NCBI GenBank assembly: GCA_015143295.1
Contig: CM026565.1
Location: forward strand, 14,568,041 to 14,632,040
Source: Tetracentron sinense
Lineage: Eukaryota; Streptophyta; Magnoliopsida; Trochodendrales; Trochodendraceae
DNA: 64,000 nt
Direction of reading: 5' to 3'
In this document: piece after piece, positions 22,380 through 33,625 of the stretch
How the letters are laid out: each line of letters begins with the position of its first letter
How positions within the stretch are numbered: the first letter of the stretch is position 1
Program-made: the position numbers and the translations under genes
The notes under the pieces: model-generated
Database searches by the model: none
The model's input: only the letters and a program-made list of their open reading frames with translations
Told to the model about the DNA's origin: nothing

Positions 22380-23650
22380 TAGAGGAGGGGGTGTTAGGGT
22401 CATGGCAAAATAAAATTCACCGGAACCTATTTCAGAATTTTTAATTAAGCTAATTAATCCAGAGATAGAAATTTAATGCAATCAGAAAGAGAGTCAGGAT
22501 AAGGAGGATCCACACACCACACTTTGTTCACGAGTTTCGGCAACCCGCCTACGTCCCGCCGTTTCCGCTTTCTCGATTCAGGATTGAACAATTTTACTCG
22601 CACAATCTTTTTTCACAGGTGAATCTCACACCTATACATCCAGTCACAGGCTAGGATAACCACCTTTACTTCTCCTTTTCACACGGGTTGAGATAATGCC
22701 TTCATGCAAGAGAACCCATCTCTTACTTCCAGCTAGCCGCGTCACACACAGATTTCACGATTCTTGATTTCTCTCAATACAAAAGTGTGATTGGATTTGA
22801 ATCCAGGTATAAAGTAGGCTTCCTTGAAGCTGAATAAGATTTGGATACACGATCTAACAAATCTCTCACAAGACTGGGGATTTGAAGGCTCAAATACAAG
22901 AGTTTGAGATGTCAGGTTTTCAACGTATAACTTGAAGAGGATTGAATGTACTAAAGATTTTATCAATATTCTTCTTTGTCCTTGATGTTCATAAATGAAC
23001 TCAATTTAATTGAGTATACTATCCTTTGGGACCTCATTAAATGCGAACATAGTCGTTAAAAACTATAGCCGTTTGGATCAATTTTCAATACGTCCCCAGG
23101 TATCCGTCCACCGATGGGATTCTCATCCTTGAACTATCGACGATCACTGCAGAAAGTTTTTAAAACTTTCTTTAACCTCAACGTTGACGTCTGTGGCCAA
23201 TGCTCTGGCTTCTCCGTTGACGATTCATGTAAATTCTCATAAAACCTTTGTTTTTAGACTACAAATGAAAAATGAGTTCCCTAGGCTTTTGGCTTCCCTA
23301 ACATGATTTAAAACCCATATTTTAAGAATGTCCTAACTGCCTTAGAATATTTTCCATAATTCTTAAAGTCCTAAGGTCATCTAGTTATTGACCAGTCAAC
23401 TTTCCAAACTATGACAAAACACAAGCGGTTGTCCTGTTTTCTCAGATTTTCTATTAGAACTCGCGAGCTATCGAGTCTTGCAACGAAACTACAGAAAGCT
23501 ATACGGCCTGTTTTCTCATTTTCTTATGCATAAGACCTCCGCGGTCTTGCGATCGATCCACGAGTAAAACCCCTTTTCACACTTAACAACGACTAATCTC
23601 CGTTAATGATCTATAAGCCCTACTTTTTTTTATATTAAAATTTCGGTTAT
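22380..23650 (+). mobile_element. Possible polypurine tract and LTR of a copia-type element
   Basis: TAGAGGAGGGGG at 22380-22391 is immediately followed by TGTTAGGGTCATGG, as expected for a PPT and LTR start on the plus strand. The LTR's end is not clear; the sequence changes character near 23650. The stretch has no coding motifs. Confidence 0.45.
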
Positions 23651-23699
23651 TTACAAAACCACTTGTGGTTCACACTCCCAGCCTGCCAGTCATGGTAGT

Positions 23700-24522
23700 G
23701 TAACGACGTAGACGACACCTCCTTGACATCCACCAGATCCCTCCTTGCATGCATGTCCCCTATACTTTGGTCCCGAAGCTTTACGTTCCCTGTCCTTTCT
23801 TACGAATAGTTCCCCATAGATCTTCTCGGCTTCAAAGCTCCTTGGATGTCCTCTCCCTACATTTACCCCCTTTCCTTACACCCCAAGTATTTGATATCCC
23901 GTCTACAAGTGTTCTTTCTTCTTGGATTCCCATTCCCCACTCAAAGGGTTATAATACTACCATCCTCCCTCCAAGAGCAGTTTTTGGTCTATGGATGTCT
24001 CTTTCTTTGAGGTATTTTTTCTTATTGTTTCTCACCAAGACCCCTCTTTCAGGAGGTGCAAAGTTATGTTAAAGCATTATCTTCTCCATAAATAACCTCT
24101 TCCTCTCCTTTTTCACTATGATACTATTGTGATTTGTTTTGGAAATACTAAGGAAGACATTGCAGGTTTACTCTAGCGACCGACGACTTATGCCGGCACG
24201 CTCTATGCCCAATATTCTCCCTCAAGATTCCGAATCTTTCCAAATCATGTATGATTCGACCCAACTGTTGTATTTCGCGATTCTGAAGGGAGTTAGATCT
24301 TGTACTCACCATCCTATCTCTAATTTGTTTCTTACAATCGTATCTCCTTCCTATCATACTTTTTCCTCTTCCTTGTCTTTGCCTTGCAGTGATCTAACAC
24401 ACTTGCTCATCCTATGTGGAAGGATGCGATGTGTGAAGAATGGGGGCTCTTCAGTAAAGTGGCAACATGAGAAATGGTTAAGCCTACCCAAAGGGAAAGA
24501 AACCCTTTAGATGTAAGTGTAG
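23700..24522 (+). pseudogene. Ty1/copia integrase end to reverse transcriptase start
   Basis: Frames broken by stops still show the integrase C-terminal layout. SP-rich and hydrophobic stretches (PPFLTPQVFDIPSTSVL and HSKGYNTTILPPRAVFG at 23860-23990) resemble the copia FGCxCFPYLxPY...FLGYSxxHKGYKC block. An ALAHPMWKDAMCEEW-like start of copia RT lies near 24400-24440, then PKGKETL at 24485-24510. The RT frame resumes at 26318 on the far side of an inserted LTR (TGTAAGTGT to TGTGTCTTCACAG). Confidence 0.6.
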
Positions 24523-26317
24523 TGTAGTGACCTAAAAAGATTAATTAGCTAGTGTGAAAATAAATGAGGAAATAAGAATAACCTTAATTGAGATTTAATT
24601 AGAAGTGTAGACAAACAAGAGTCACTAAGGACATTCCGGTAAATAAATAATAGGGCTTAATATAAATAGAAAGTGGTAATATAAATCTTTCCGTTAAAAA
24701 AAAATGGTTATATAAATAGAAAGTGGTAAACCTAATTTCAGAATACACAGAACACAATCTATAAATAATAGAACGTGGGAGAGACAAAAAATAGGGTTTT
24801 CCACATTTGGAAGAGTTTTCAAGGAAAGAGATCGCGATTCCATAGCTTATTCATCCTCATGGTAGATTAAATCGTTGAGGCAAGTGAACACTCCACTTTA
24901 GTTCTAGGTTTTGATTATGTTTTGGATTTATAAGAATGATGATCCATGCTAGAAACATATAAATTAGAGTTTAAAATTCTGAGTAATGTTTTAGGTAATT
25001 CTTAAAATCCTGGAATTAAACTTAGTATATTTTGATGTTCAAATCTTGTTGTTCCAACTCTTGTTTTGCATCTATAATTAATCATAAACGGATTAAATGT
25101 CAGAAAAATAATGTATTGAATTTAGGGATGAAAACCATTGAGAAATGAATTAATTTAAAGGAAATTTACTTAGTTTCGCTATATGGGTCATAACTTTATG
25201 ACCTTAAGTCTGATTTTAGTCCGACAGTACATCGTTTCAAAGAGCTCGAAAGATCTACAACTTTCGTGAAGAAAGTTTTGCCAAAATCAATAGTTTTGTG
25301 GGTCAAAACCTTAGTCGAAAATCAGAAACGAGAAAAGAGACATTTTTCACATTAATTTTTCTAAGATACTTTAATTGAATATATTATTTATATTAAATAT
25401 TCTTAATTATTGTAAATTATGAGATGAAATCATGCATACTCTTGTTAATTATTATTTTGTTTATTAATTGTTGATGTACTTTACATGTTTAAATTATGAA
25501 TATTGTCTTGTATGTCATTTAATAAATCCAGAATTTAATAAAAGACCAAAACCTTAAGTGGGGTTCACTTGTGGGAAGACTTTAGTACGATGTCCAGAAG
25601 AGAATCCTCGGGTGAACTTTTTGGGAGCCCAAAAGTGAAAATTGGGTAAACTTAATGTGATCCCAAGAATAGTATTGGAAGATTAATGATAAACCAAATG
25701 ACCATTTGACTAATGGAGTGAGACACTCGTTAGATCAAATAAATGAAGGGCGAACTTTGTGGGAACCCGACTGGATGAGCTTAGTGTTGCCGTAAAAGAA
25801 TGTCAGTAGGACGATATCAGTTTGAATCCTATAGACATGAGACCGTGACCAATAATTGAACTAACGGTAAATTGTAAAACTTGTGTTCAAATAAATTGCA
25901 TATGTTGCAATATTTTGTTGCATAATTTATTGCATCTGTCATGATATAATTATTGCTTGTTTAATGTGTTCTTTTGCTGGGATGTCGTGCTCACCCTTGT
26001 TATACTCATCTTTTCAAGAGAGATCTAAGGAATTAGAAGTCAGCAGAAGTTTAGTTTGTCCGTGGAGCTCTTTGTTTTAGTTAGATTTTATTGAAATTAG
26101 TTTAAAGAACTTGTTTAGGTGAGTATTAAATTGAGACTAAAAAATGTCTCTTTTATTTGGTTATTGTGGTCGATTTATTTTAGTGGCTCGATATACACTT
26201 CTGTTTAATAGATTAATTTGAATTATTTTCATTTAGTCTTGGGATTTTTTCCAGGTCCATGCCTAGAAATCCGTGCATTTATGAGATATGAATTGTATTG
26301 ATTTTCGGGGCGTAACA
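24523..26317 (+). mobile_element. Solo LTR (1.8 kb) inserted in copia RT
   Basis: Starts TGTAGTGACCTAAAAAG and ends TTTTCGGGGCGTAACA. The flanks are GTGTA(G) on the left and GTGTG on the right, a near-perfect target duplication. The copia RT codons join sensibly when the LTR is removed. A TATAAATA box is at 24761-24768. No coding region. Its ends resemble the long gypsy LTR family (TGTA...GGGGCGT.ACA), but the body is different. Confidence 0.75.
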
Positions 26318-27690
26318 GTGTGTCTTCACAGTAAAATACAAGTAGGACGATTCTGTGGAAAGATACAAGGCTATACTGGTTGCAAAGGGTTTCACCCAAA
26401 CTCATACCATTGACTACCATGAGACATTTGCTCCTATGGCTAAAATGAATTTCATCCATGTGATCCTCTCTCTGGTTGCCAATCAAGACTGTCCTCTTCA
26501 TCAATTTGATGTGAAGAACGTCTTCCTTCATGGAGACTTAGTGGATGAAGTTTACATAACCGTTCCTTCCGGTTTTAGCTTTCCCATAGCACAAGGGAAA
26601 ATTTGTTAATTAAAGAAGGCCCTATATGGGTTGAAACAGTCCCCTTGTGCCTGGTTTGAAAGGTTCAATGGTGTCATGAACAAACAAGGGTACACTCAAA
26701 ACTAAGCCGATTATACTTTGTTTATCAAACACTGTCAGGGTAAGACAACTGCCCTTATAGTCTATGTGGATGACATAGTTTTGACTGGATCTAATGCGAA
26801 GAAAATTAAGAGGTTAAAATCTTAATTAGCTACATAGTTTGAGATAAATGACCTAGGGCAGTTAAAGTACTTTCTTGGTATAGAAGTTTCCAAATCAAGA
26901 AAATGAGGGATATTTATCTCACAAAGGAAATACATCCTAGATCTTCTCAAAGAAACAGGGATGTTGGGATGCAAACCTTTGAATGCTCCAATAGAGCAGA
27001 ATCACAAGTTAGCAGATGATGGTGGTGAGCCTATTGGTAATGCAGGGAGATATCAGAGGCTTGTTGGTCGTCTTATCTACCTCTCTCTCACTCGCCCTGA
27101 TATAGCCTATACAGTTAGCGTGGTTAGCAGCCAGTTCATGCATGCTCCAAAAACCTCTCATCAAGAGGCAGTTTACAAGATTCTCATGTACTTGAAATCC
27201 TCTCCTGGGAAATGGATCATCTTTGGCTGTCATGAGTACTTAAGAGTTGAAGCATACACCAATGCTGATTAGGCAGGACCTGTCTTGGATAAAAGATCTA
27301 CATCTGGATATTGCATGATTGTTGGGCGAAATCTTGTCACTTGGAGGAGCAAAAAGCAGGTTGTTGTGGCAAGATCTAGTCTAGTGCAGAGGCTAAGTTC
27401 AAAGCCATGGATCATGAAATATGTGAATTGCTATGGGTAAAGATTTTACTGAAAGAGCTTGGATTTCCAGTGGCCAAACATATGAGTCTTTACTATGACA
27501 ATAGAGCAGCGATTAGCATTGTACACAACCCAGTTCAACATGACATAACAAAGCATATTGAGATTGATCGCCATATGTGAAGACTAATGACAAACTTGCA
27601 GATATTTTAACGAAAGGAGTCCCAAGCTATCGCTTATCAAACATACTTAGTAAGCTGGGCATGTGTGACATATACGCACCAGCTTGAGGA
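26318..27690 (+). pseudogene. Ty1/copia reverse transcriptase and RNase H
   Basis: RT reads ERYKAILVAKGFTQTHTIDY, ETFAPMAKMNF, LHQFDVKNVFLHGDL and, after a stop near 26607, ALYGLKQSPCAWF and VYVDDIVLTGS (catalytic Asp pair at 26763-26774). Then come LGQLKYFLGIEVS, GRYQRLVGRLIYLSLTRPDI and, near 27255, the RNase H block AYTNAD-stop-AGPVLDKRSTSGYC. Further RNase H words (YDNRAAISIVHNPVQHD, TKHIEIDRH) follow to about 27580. At least five stops or shifts are visible, so the copy is dead although the polymerase active site is intact. Confidence 0.93.
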
Positions 27691-27905
27691 GGAGTATTGG
27701 TATTATTGTGGGTATAGTATAGTGATGGGCCTCTCTTATGTTGTAGGCCCAACTCTTATGTTTTATTCTTTGTTCTCTCAAGTATAGCCTTGGGCCCATC
27801 TTTTGTATTAGCCAAGTATATAGTCATTATAAAGAAAAGGAACCCTAACTTCCTTATTCTCTCTTTTCCATTTCTTCTTCTCTCCTCTTTTCTTAAACCC
27901 TAACA
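27684..27905 (+). mobile_element. Polypurine tract and short 3' LTR of the copia element
   Basis: GCTTGAGGAGGAG is followed by an LTR of about 210 bp starting TATTGGTATTATTG (expected TGTTGG) and ending AACCCTAACA at 27905. It contains a TTATAAAG promoter near 27828 and a pyrimidine-rich tail. The short LTR fits a plus-strand copia element whose body is at 23700-27690. Confidence 0.7.
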
Positions 27906-27929
27906 ACAATTTACTATAACCTATTGGTT

Positions 27930-29414
27930 TTTGATAGTCTCTTATGACATCTTTATTTCAATATAACATAAGTGTTAGGTTTTTAATATAATCTCTTATG
28001 ACATCTTTATTTCAATATAACATAAGTGTTATATTTAAATAGATTTTCCCATTTGCCTCTGTTAAAAAACTGTAAAACCTAAATCTATAATTTTGTGTCA
28101 ATTCCTTACCTAAACTCAATTCAATATAACCTAAGTGTTTGAATTGCTTTCGAGGTGTTTCGACCTCGTATGCTCAATTTAGGTGCCGAAGTTCCCTATT
28201 TGTCTATCTTTTAAGAACGTTAAGCCCAAACCTATACTTTTGCTCCAATTCCTAACCTCGTATTCCTTTTTGATGTAGTTGCTTCTGAAACGTATTTTAA
28301 TATAAGATCATTTTTGGAATTGGTTTCAAGTTGTTTCGACCTCGTATGCCCGATTAGTGCACTGAGGTTTCCTAGTTGTCTCTTTCATTATTACTGTGAA
28401 GCCTAAACCTATAATTGTGCACCAATTTATAACTTGAACTCAGTTTTTGATCTAGTCTTTTCTGACACTTCTATTTCAATATATCCTTAAGTGTTAGAAG
28501 TGGTTTCGAGGTGTTTAGACCTTATATGCCCGATTTTGGCACCGAGGATCTTTAGTTCTCTCTTTTAAAATCCCGTAAAGTCTAAAACCTACAATTTTGC
28601 CTCACATCCTAATCTGGATTCGATTTTTGATGTCGTCTCATTTAACATCTTTATTTCAATATTACGTAAAATTTGGAATTATTTTCGAGGTATATGGAAC
28701 TGTTATGCCCGATTTAGGTACCTCGGTTTCCTAGATGTCTCTTTTGTTTATACCGTTAAAGCCTAAACATAGACTCGGTTTTTGATGTGGTCTCTCACAA
28801 CATCTTTCTTTCAATATATCATAAGTGTTAGAATTGATTTCAACAAGTTTGGATCTCTTATTCTCACTTTGGGCATTGAGATTTCTCCCAATAGTCTCTG
28901 ATAAAAAACCGTAAAGCCTAAATCTATAATTTTGCGTAAATTCCTAAACTAAACTCTATTTTTTTATGTAATATCTTTTGTTAAATTTATTTCAATAAGT
29001 ATTGGAATTCGTTATACCCGATTTGGGTACCCAAGTTCCCTAGTTATCTCCTTTGTTAAGACTGTTAAGCCTAAACTTATACTTTTACGTTAATTTCTAA
29101 CCTAAGATCCGTTTTTAATGTAGTTTATTTCAATATAAACTTAGTCTTGGAATTGGTTTCGAGTTGTTTGGACCTCGTATGCCGGATTTGGGCACTAAGA
29201 TTTCCTAGTTGTCTCTTTCGATATTACTGTAAAATCTAAACCTACAATTGTGCACCAATTATCACTTGGACTCAATTTTTTATGTAGTCTTTTCTGACAC
29301 TTCTATTTCAATATATCCTAAGTGTTTGAATTAGTTTCGAGGTGTTTAGACCTTATATGTCCGATTTGAGCACCAAAGTTCTGTAGTTGTCCTTTTAAAA
29401 ACACGTAAAGTCTA
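27930..29414. repeat. Degenerate tandem array, block 1 (monomer about 180 bp)
   Basis: A strongly diverged satellite-like array. Each monomer has the ordered words CTATTTCAATATA(A/T)CC, GGTTTCGAGGTGTTTGGACC, TATGCCCGATTTGGGCACC, CCTAGTTGTCTC and GTAAAGCCTAAACCTAC, followed by a CCTAACCTAGACTCG-like link. Spacing between successive TTTCAATATA words is about 160-190 bp. Individual copies lose up to half of a unit. No coding. Confidence 0.9.
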
Positions 29415-29933
29415 TGATGCAGGGACTTAATCAATACTCTCCAAAATCCGCGACTGATAGGAGGTGTGAGATCAAATCCTTTATCTCATAGCCTAGGCAA
29501 TCTAGTTGAGACCTCCCAGTGGGCGTCACCCCATGGGCCCATAGGGTGGGCCTGAGTTGGGGTGGCCCATGGGGTAGGGCCCAAATGAAGGTCTTGACAG
29601 GGTAGCCTAGGGAGCTATGAGATAAGGGGATTTAATCTCACGCTTTCATCAGTCATGGCTTTTGTGGAGTATTGATTAAATCACTACATCAAATTCTTGC
29701 AAAACTGGTCTAAGGTTCGAGTTTCCTCACAAGTGTGGGTGGTTGATGCAGGGGCATCTCTATACTCAGGTGGGGAAGCCGACGAGGTGGGGCCTACTGA
29801 GGTGGAGTGGCCAATAGGGTAGGGCCCATTGCTAGATCTCGACCGAGTTGCCTGGTCTATGAGAAACGGGATTTGATTTCACGTCTCCCATCAATAGTGG
29901 CCTTTGAGGAGTATTATTTAATTCTCTAAAACA
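29415..29933 (+). mobile_element. TRIM-like miniature LTR retrotransposon in the array
   Basis: First repeat 29415-29691 (TGATGCAGGGACTTAATC ... TCACTACATCA); second, shorter repeat 29744-29933 (TGATGCAGGGGCATCTC ... CTAAAACA). The spacer is about 50 bp. The flanking array bases GTCTA and GTATA are a one-mismatch 5-bp target duplication. Each repeat contains internal inverted arms (TTATCTCATAGCC and GGGAGCTATGAGATAA; GAGTATTGATTAAATC against its opposite near the start). The sister copy is at 50005. Confidence 0.7.
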
Positions 29934-32900
29934 GTATAAACCTACAATTTTGAGTCAAATCCTAATTGGGATTAGATTTTTGATGTCATCTCGTCTAACA
30001 TCTTTATTTCAATATGACATAAGTACTGGAATTGGTTTCTAGGTATTTGGATCTCATATGCCCAATTTGGGCACCTAGATTTTTTTCGTTTCTAATGTAA
30101 ATCTTAATCATAAAATTGTGCGCCAATCATAACATAGACTCGATTTTTATGTGGTCTCTTATGACATCTTTATTTCAATATAACATAAATGTTAGAATTG
30201 GTTTTGAGGTGTTTGGATCTCTTATTTTTAATTTGGGCACTATGGTTCCTCAAATTTCTCTGTTAAAAAACCTTTAAACCTAAATCTATAATTTTGCGCA
30301 GATTCCAATCCATAACTTCGTTTTTTATATATATTTTTTAACACCTTGATTTCAATATATCCTAAGTTTTTAGAAATGGTTTCGAGGTGTTTGGACCTCA
30401 TAAGCTCGACCGGAGCACCAAGTTTCCCTATTTGCCTCTTTTTTTTTAAATCGTTAGGCCAAAAACCAAAAAATTTGCGCTAACCTAGACTTGCTTTAAG
30501 TATCAAAATGGGTTTCAAAGTTTTTGGACCTTGTATGTCGGAGTTTGGTGACGTAGGTTAGAGTTGCCTCTTTATTAAAACTGTAAATCCTAAACGTACA
30601 ATTTGCGCCAATTCTTAACCTAGTCTCGGTTTTTTATGTGGTCTCTTCTAATACATTTATATTTCGTTATATCCTAAGTGTTAAGAATGGTTCCGAAATG
30701 TTTGGAACTTTTATATATGATTTGATAACCAAGGTTCTCTAGTTGCCTTTTTTGGTAAAACCGTGAAGCCTAAACCTAGAATTGTGAGCTAATTTTTAAC
30801 ATGGACTCAATTTTTTCTGTTCTCTTTTGACACCTTCATTTTAATATGACCTAAGTGTTGGAATTGGTTTTGAAGTCTTTGGACCTTCTATGCCAGATTT
30901 GGGCAATGGAGTTCTTTACGTCTCTTCAAAAACGTATTAAATCCTAAACCCTCAATTTGTCGCCAATTCCAAACTTGGACTCTGTTTTTTAAACGGTCTC
31001 TCTCAACACCTTTATTTCAATATAACCTAAGTGTTGGAATTGGTTTTGATAAGTTTGGACCCTGTATACTCAATTTGAGTACTAAAGTTCCCAAGTTGTA
31101 TCTTTTTTAAAGACCGCTAAGCCTAAACCTCTAATTTTGTGCCAATTCCTAACCTAGTTCCGATTTTGATGTATGATCTTCTGACACCTTTAACGTAAAT
31201 CTTGGAATTAGTTTCGAGGTGTTTAGGCCTCGTATATCCGATTTATGCACCAACATTTCCAAATTGTTTCTTTTGTTAATATCGTAAACCCAAAACTTAC
31301 GATTAAAAACTAATTCCTAACCTGGACTCGTTTTTTATTAGTCTCTTCTGACACGTCTTTATTTTAATATAACTTAAGTTTTTGGATTACTTTCAAGGTG
31401 TTTGGACCTCGTATGCCCAATTTGGGTACCGCAGTTCCCTAATTCTCTGTTTTGTTAAAGACTATTAAGCCTAAACCTATACTTTGCGATTTTTGATGTC
31501 ATCTCGTTTAACATCTTAATTTCAATATAAGTTATTGAATTGTTTTCCAGGTATTTGGAATTGGTATGCCCGATTTGGACACCTAGGCTCCCTAGATATC
31601 TCTTTTGTTTTTACCATACAGCCTAAAAGTATAATTGTGAGTCAATACATAGACTCGGTTTTTTATATGGTCTCATCTTTATTTCAATCTAACATAAGTG
31701 TTGGGCTATATTGAAATAATTTTTCCCATTTGCCTCTGTTAAAAAATTGTAAAGCCTCAATCTATAATTTTGTGTCAATTCCTTAACTAAACTCGATTCA
31801 ATATAACCTAAGTGTTTGAATTGCTTTCGAGGTGTTTCGACCTCGTATGCCCAATTTAGGTACCGAAATTCCCTAGTTGTCTGTTTTGTCTAGGCCGTTA
31901 AGCCTAAAACCACGCATCCCTTTTTGATGCAGTTGCTTTTGAAACCTTTATTTCAATATAAGCTCATTCTTGGAATTGATTTCAAGTTGTTTGGACCTTA
32001 TATGCCTTATTTGTGCATTAACGTTTCCTAGTTGTCTCTTTCATTATTACAGTGAAGCCTAAACCTACAATTGGGCACCAATTTATAACCAAAACTCGGT
32101 TTTTGATCTAGTCCTTTCTGACACTTCTGTTTCAATATATCCTAAATGTTAGAAGTGGTTTTGAGGTGTTTACACCTTATATGCCCGATTTGGGCACGAG
32201 GATCTTTAGTTCTCTCTTTTAAAATCTCGTAAAGTCTAAACCTACAATTTTGCGTCAAATCTTAATCGGGGCTCGATTTTTTATGTCGTCTCATCTAACA
32301 TCTTTATTTCAATATTACGTAAAAATTTAAATTATTTTCGAGGTATTTGGAACTGGTATGCCCGATATGGGCGCGTAGGGGTTCCCTAGATGTCTCTTTT
32401 GTTTATACCGGCGTAAAGCAGACATATAATTGTGCGTCAATTATAACAAAGACTCGGTTTTTGATGTGGTCTCTTATGACATCTTTCTTCCAATATATCA
32501 TCAGTGTTATAATTGATTTCGAGGTGTTTGAATCTCTTATTCTCACTTTGGGCATTGAGATTTCTCCTAATAGTCTCTAATAAAAAAACCGTAAAGCCTA
32601 AATCTATGATTTTGCGCTAATTCCTAAAGTAAACTCAATTTTGTATGTAATATCTTTTAACACATTTATTTCAATATAACCGTCTTGCAATTGGTTTCGA
32701 GGTGTTTGGAACTCGTATGCCCAATTTAGGTGCCGAAGTTCCCTAGTTGTTTGTTTTGTTAAGACCGTTAAGCTTAAACCTATACTTTTACTCCAATTCC
32801 TAACCCCGTATTCCTATTCAATGTGGTTGCTTTTGAAACCTTTATTTCAATATAAGCTTATTCTTGGAATTGATTTCAAGTTGTTTGGACCTCGTATGCC

Positions 32901-33620
32901 CGATTTGGGCACTGAGGTTTCCTAGTTGTCTCTTTCATTATTAATGTGAAGCCTAAACCTACAATTATGCACCAATTTTTAACCTAAACTCGCTTTTTAA
33001 TATAGTCTTTTCTGACACATCTATTTCAATATATCCTAAGTGTTAGAAGTGGTTTCGAGGTATTTAAACCTTATATGCCCGATTTGGGCATCGAGGATCT
33101 TTAGTTCTCTTTTTTTAAAACCAGTAAAGTCTTAACCTACAAATTTGCATCAAATCATAATCGGGACTCGATTTTTGATGTCGTCTCGTCTAATATGTTT
33201 CAATGTTACATAAGTACTCTATTGTTTTAGAGAGGTATTTGGTACCCTAGATGTCTCTTTTGCTTATATCGTTAAAGCCTGAACATATAATTGTGAGTCA
33301 ATCCTAACATAGACTCAGTTTTTTATGTGGTCTCTTATGAAAAATTTATTTCAATATACCACAAGTATTGGTTTCGAGGTGTTTGGATCTCTTATTCTCA
33401 ATTTGGGAACCGAGATTTCCCAATTCCTAACCTAGACTTGATTATTTATGTAATATCACACATTGTTTTCAATATAACTTAAGTTTTGGACTTGGTTTCA
33501 AGGTGTTTGGACCTCCACTGCCCGATTTGGACACCGAGGTTCCGTAGTTATCTGATTTGTTAATACCCTAAAGGCTAAACCTGTAACTTAGCACTAATTC
33601 AAAACCTGGACTCAGTTTTT
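29934..33620. repeat. Degenerate tandem array, block 2
   Basis: Same monomer as block 1, uninterrupted for about 3.7 kb, roughly twenty diverged units. All copies are in one orientation. No reading frame of note. Confidence 0.9.
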
Positions 33621-33625
33621 GATAG

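Noticed and set aside
22742-22966. 74-codon minus-strand frame
   Set aside because: It lies within a probable LTR and shows no domain.
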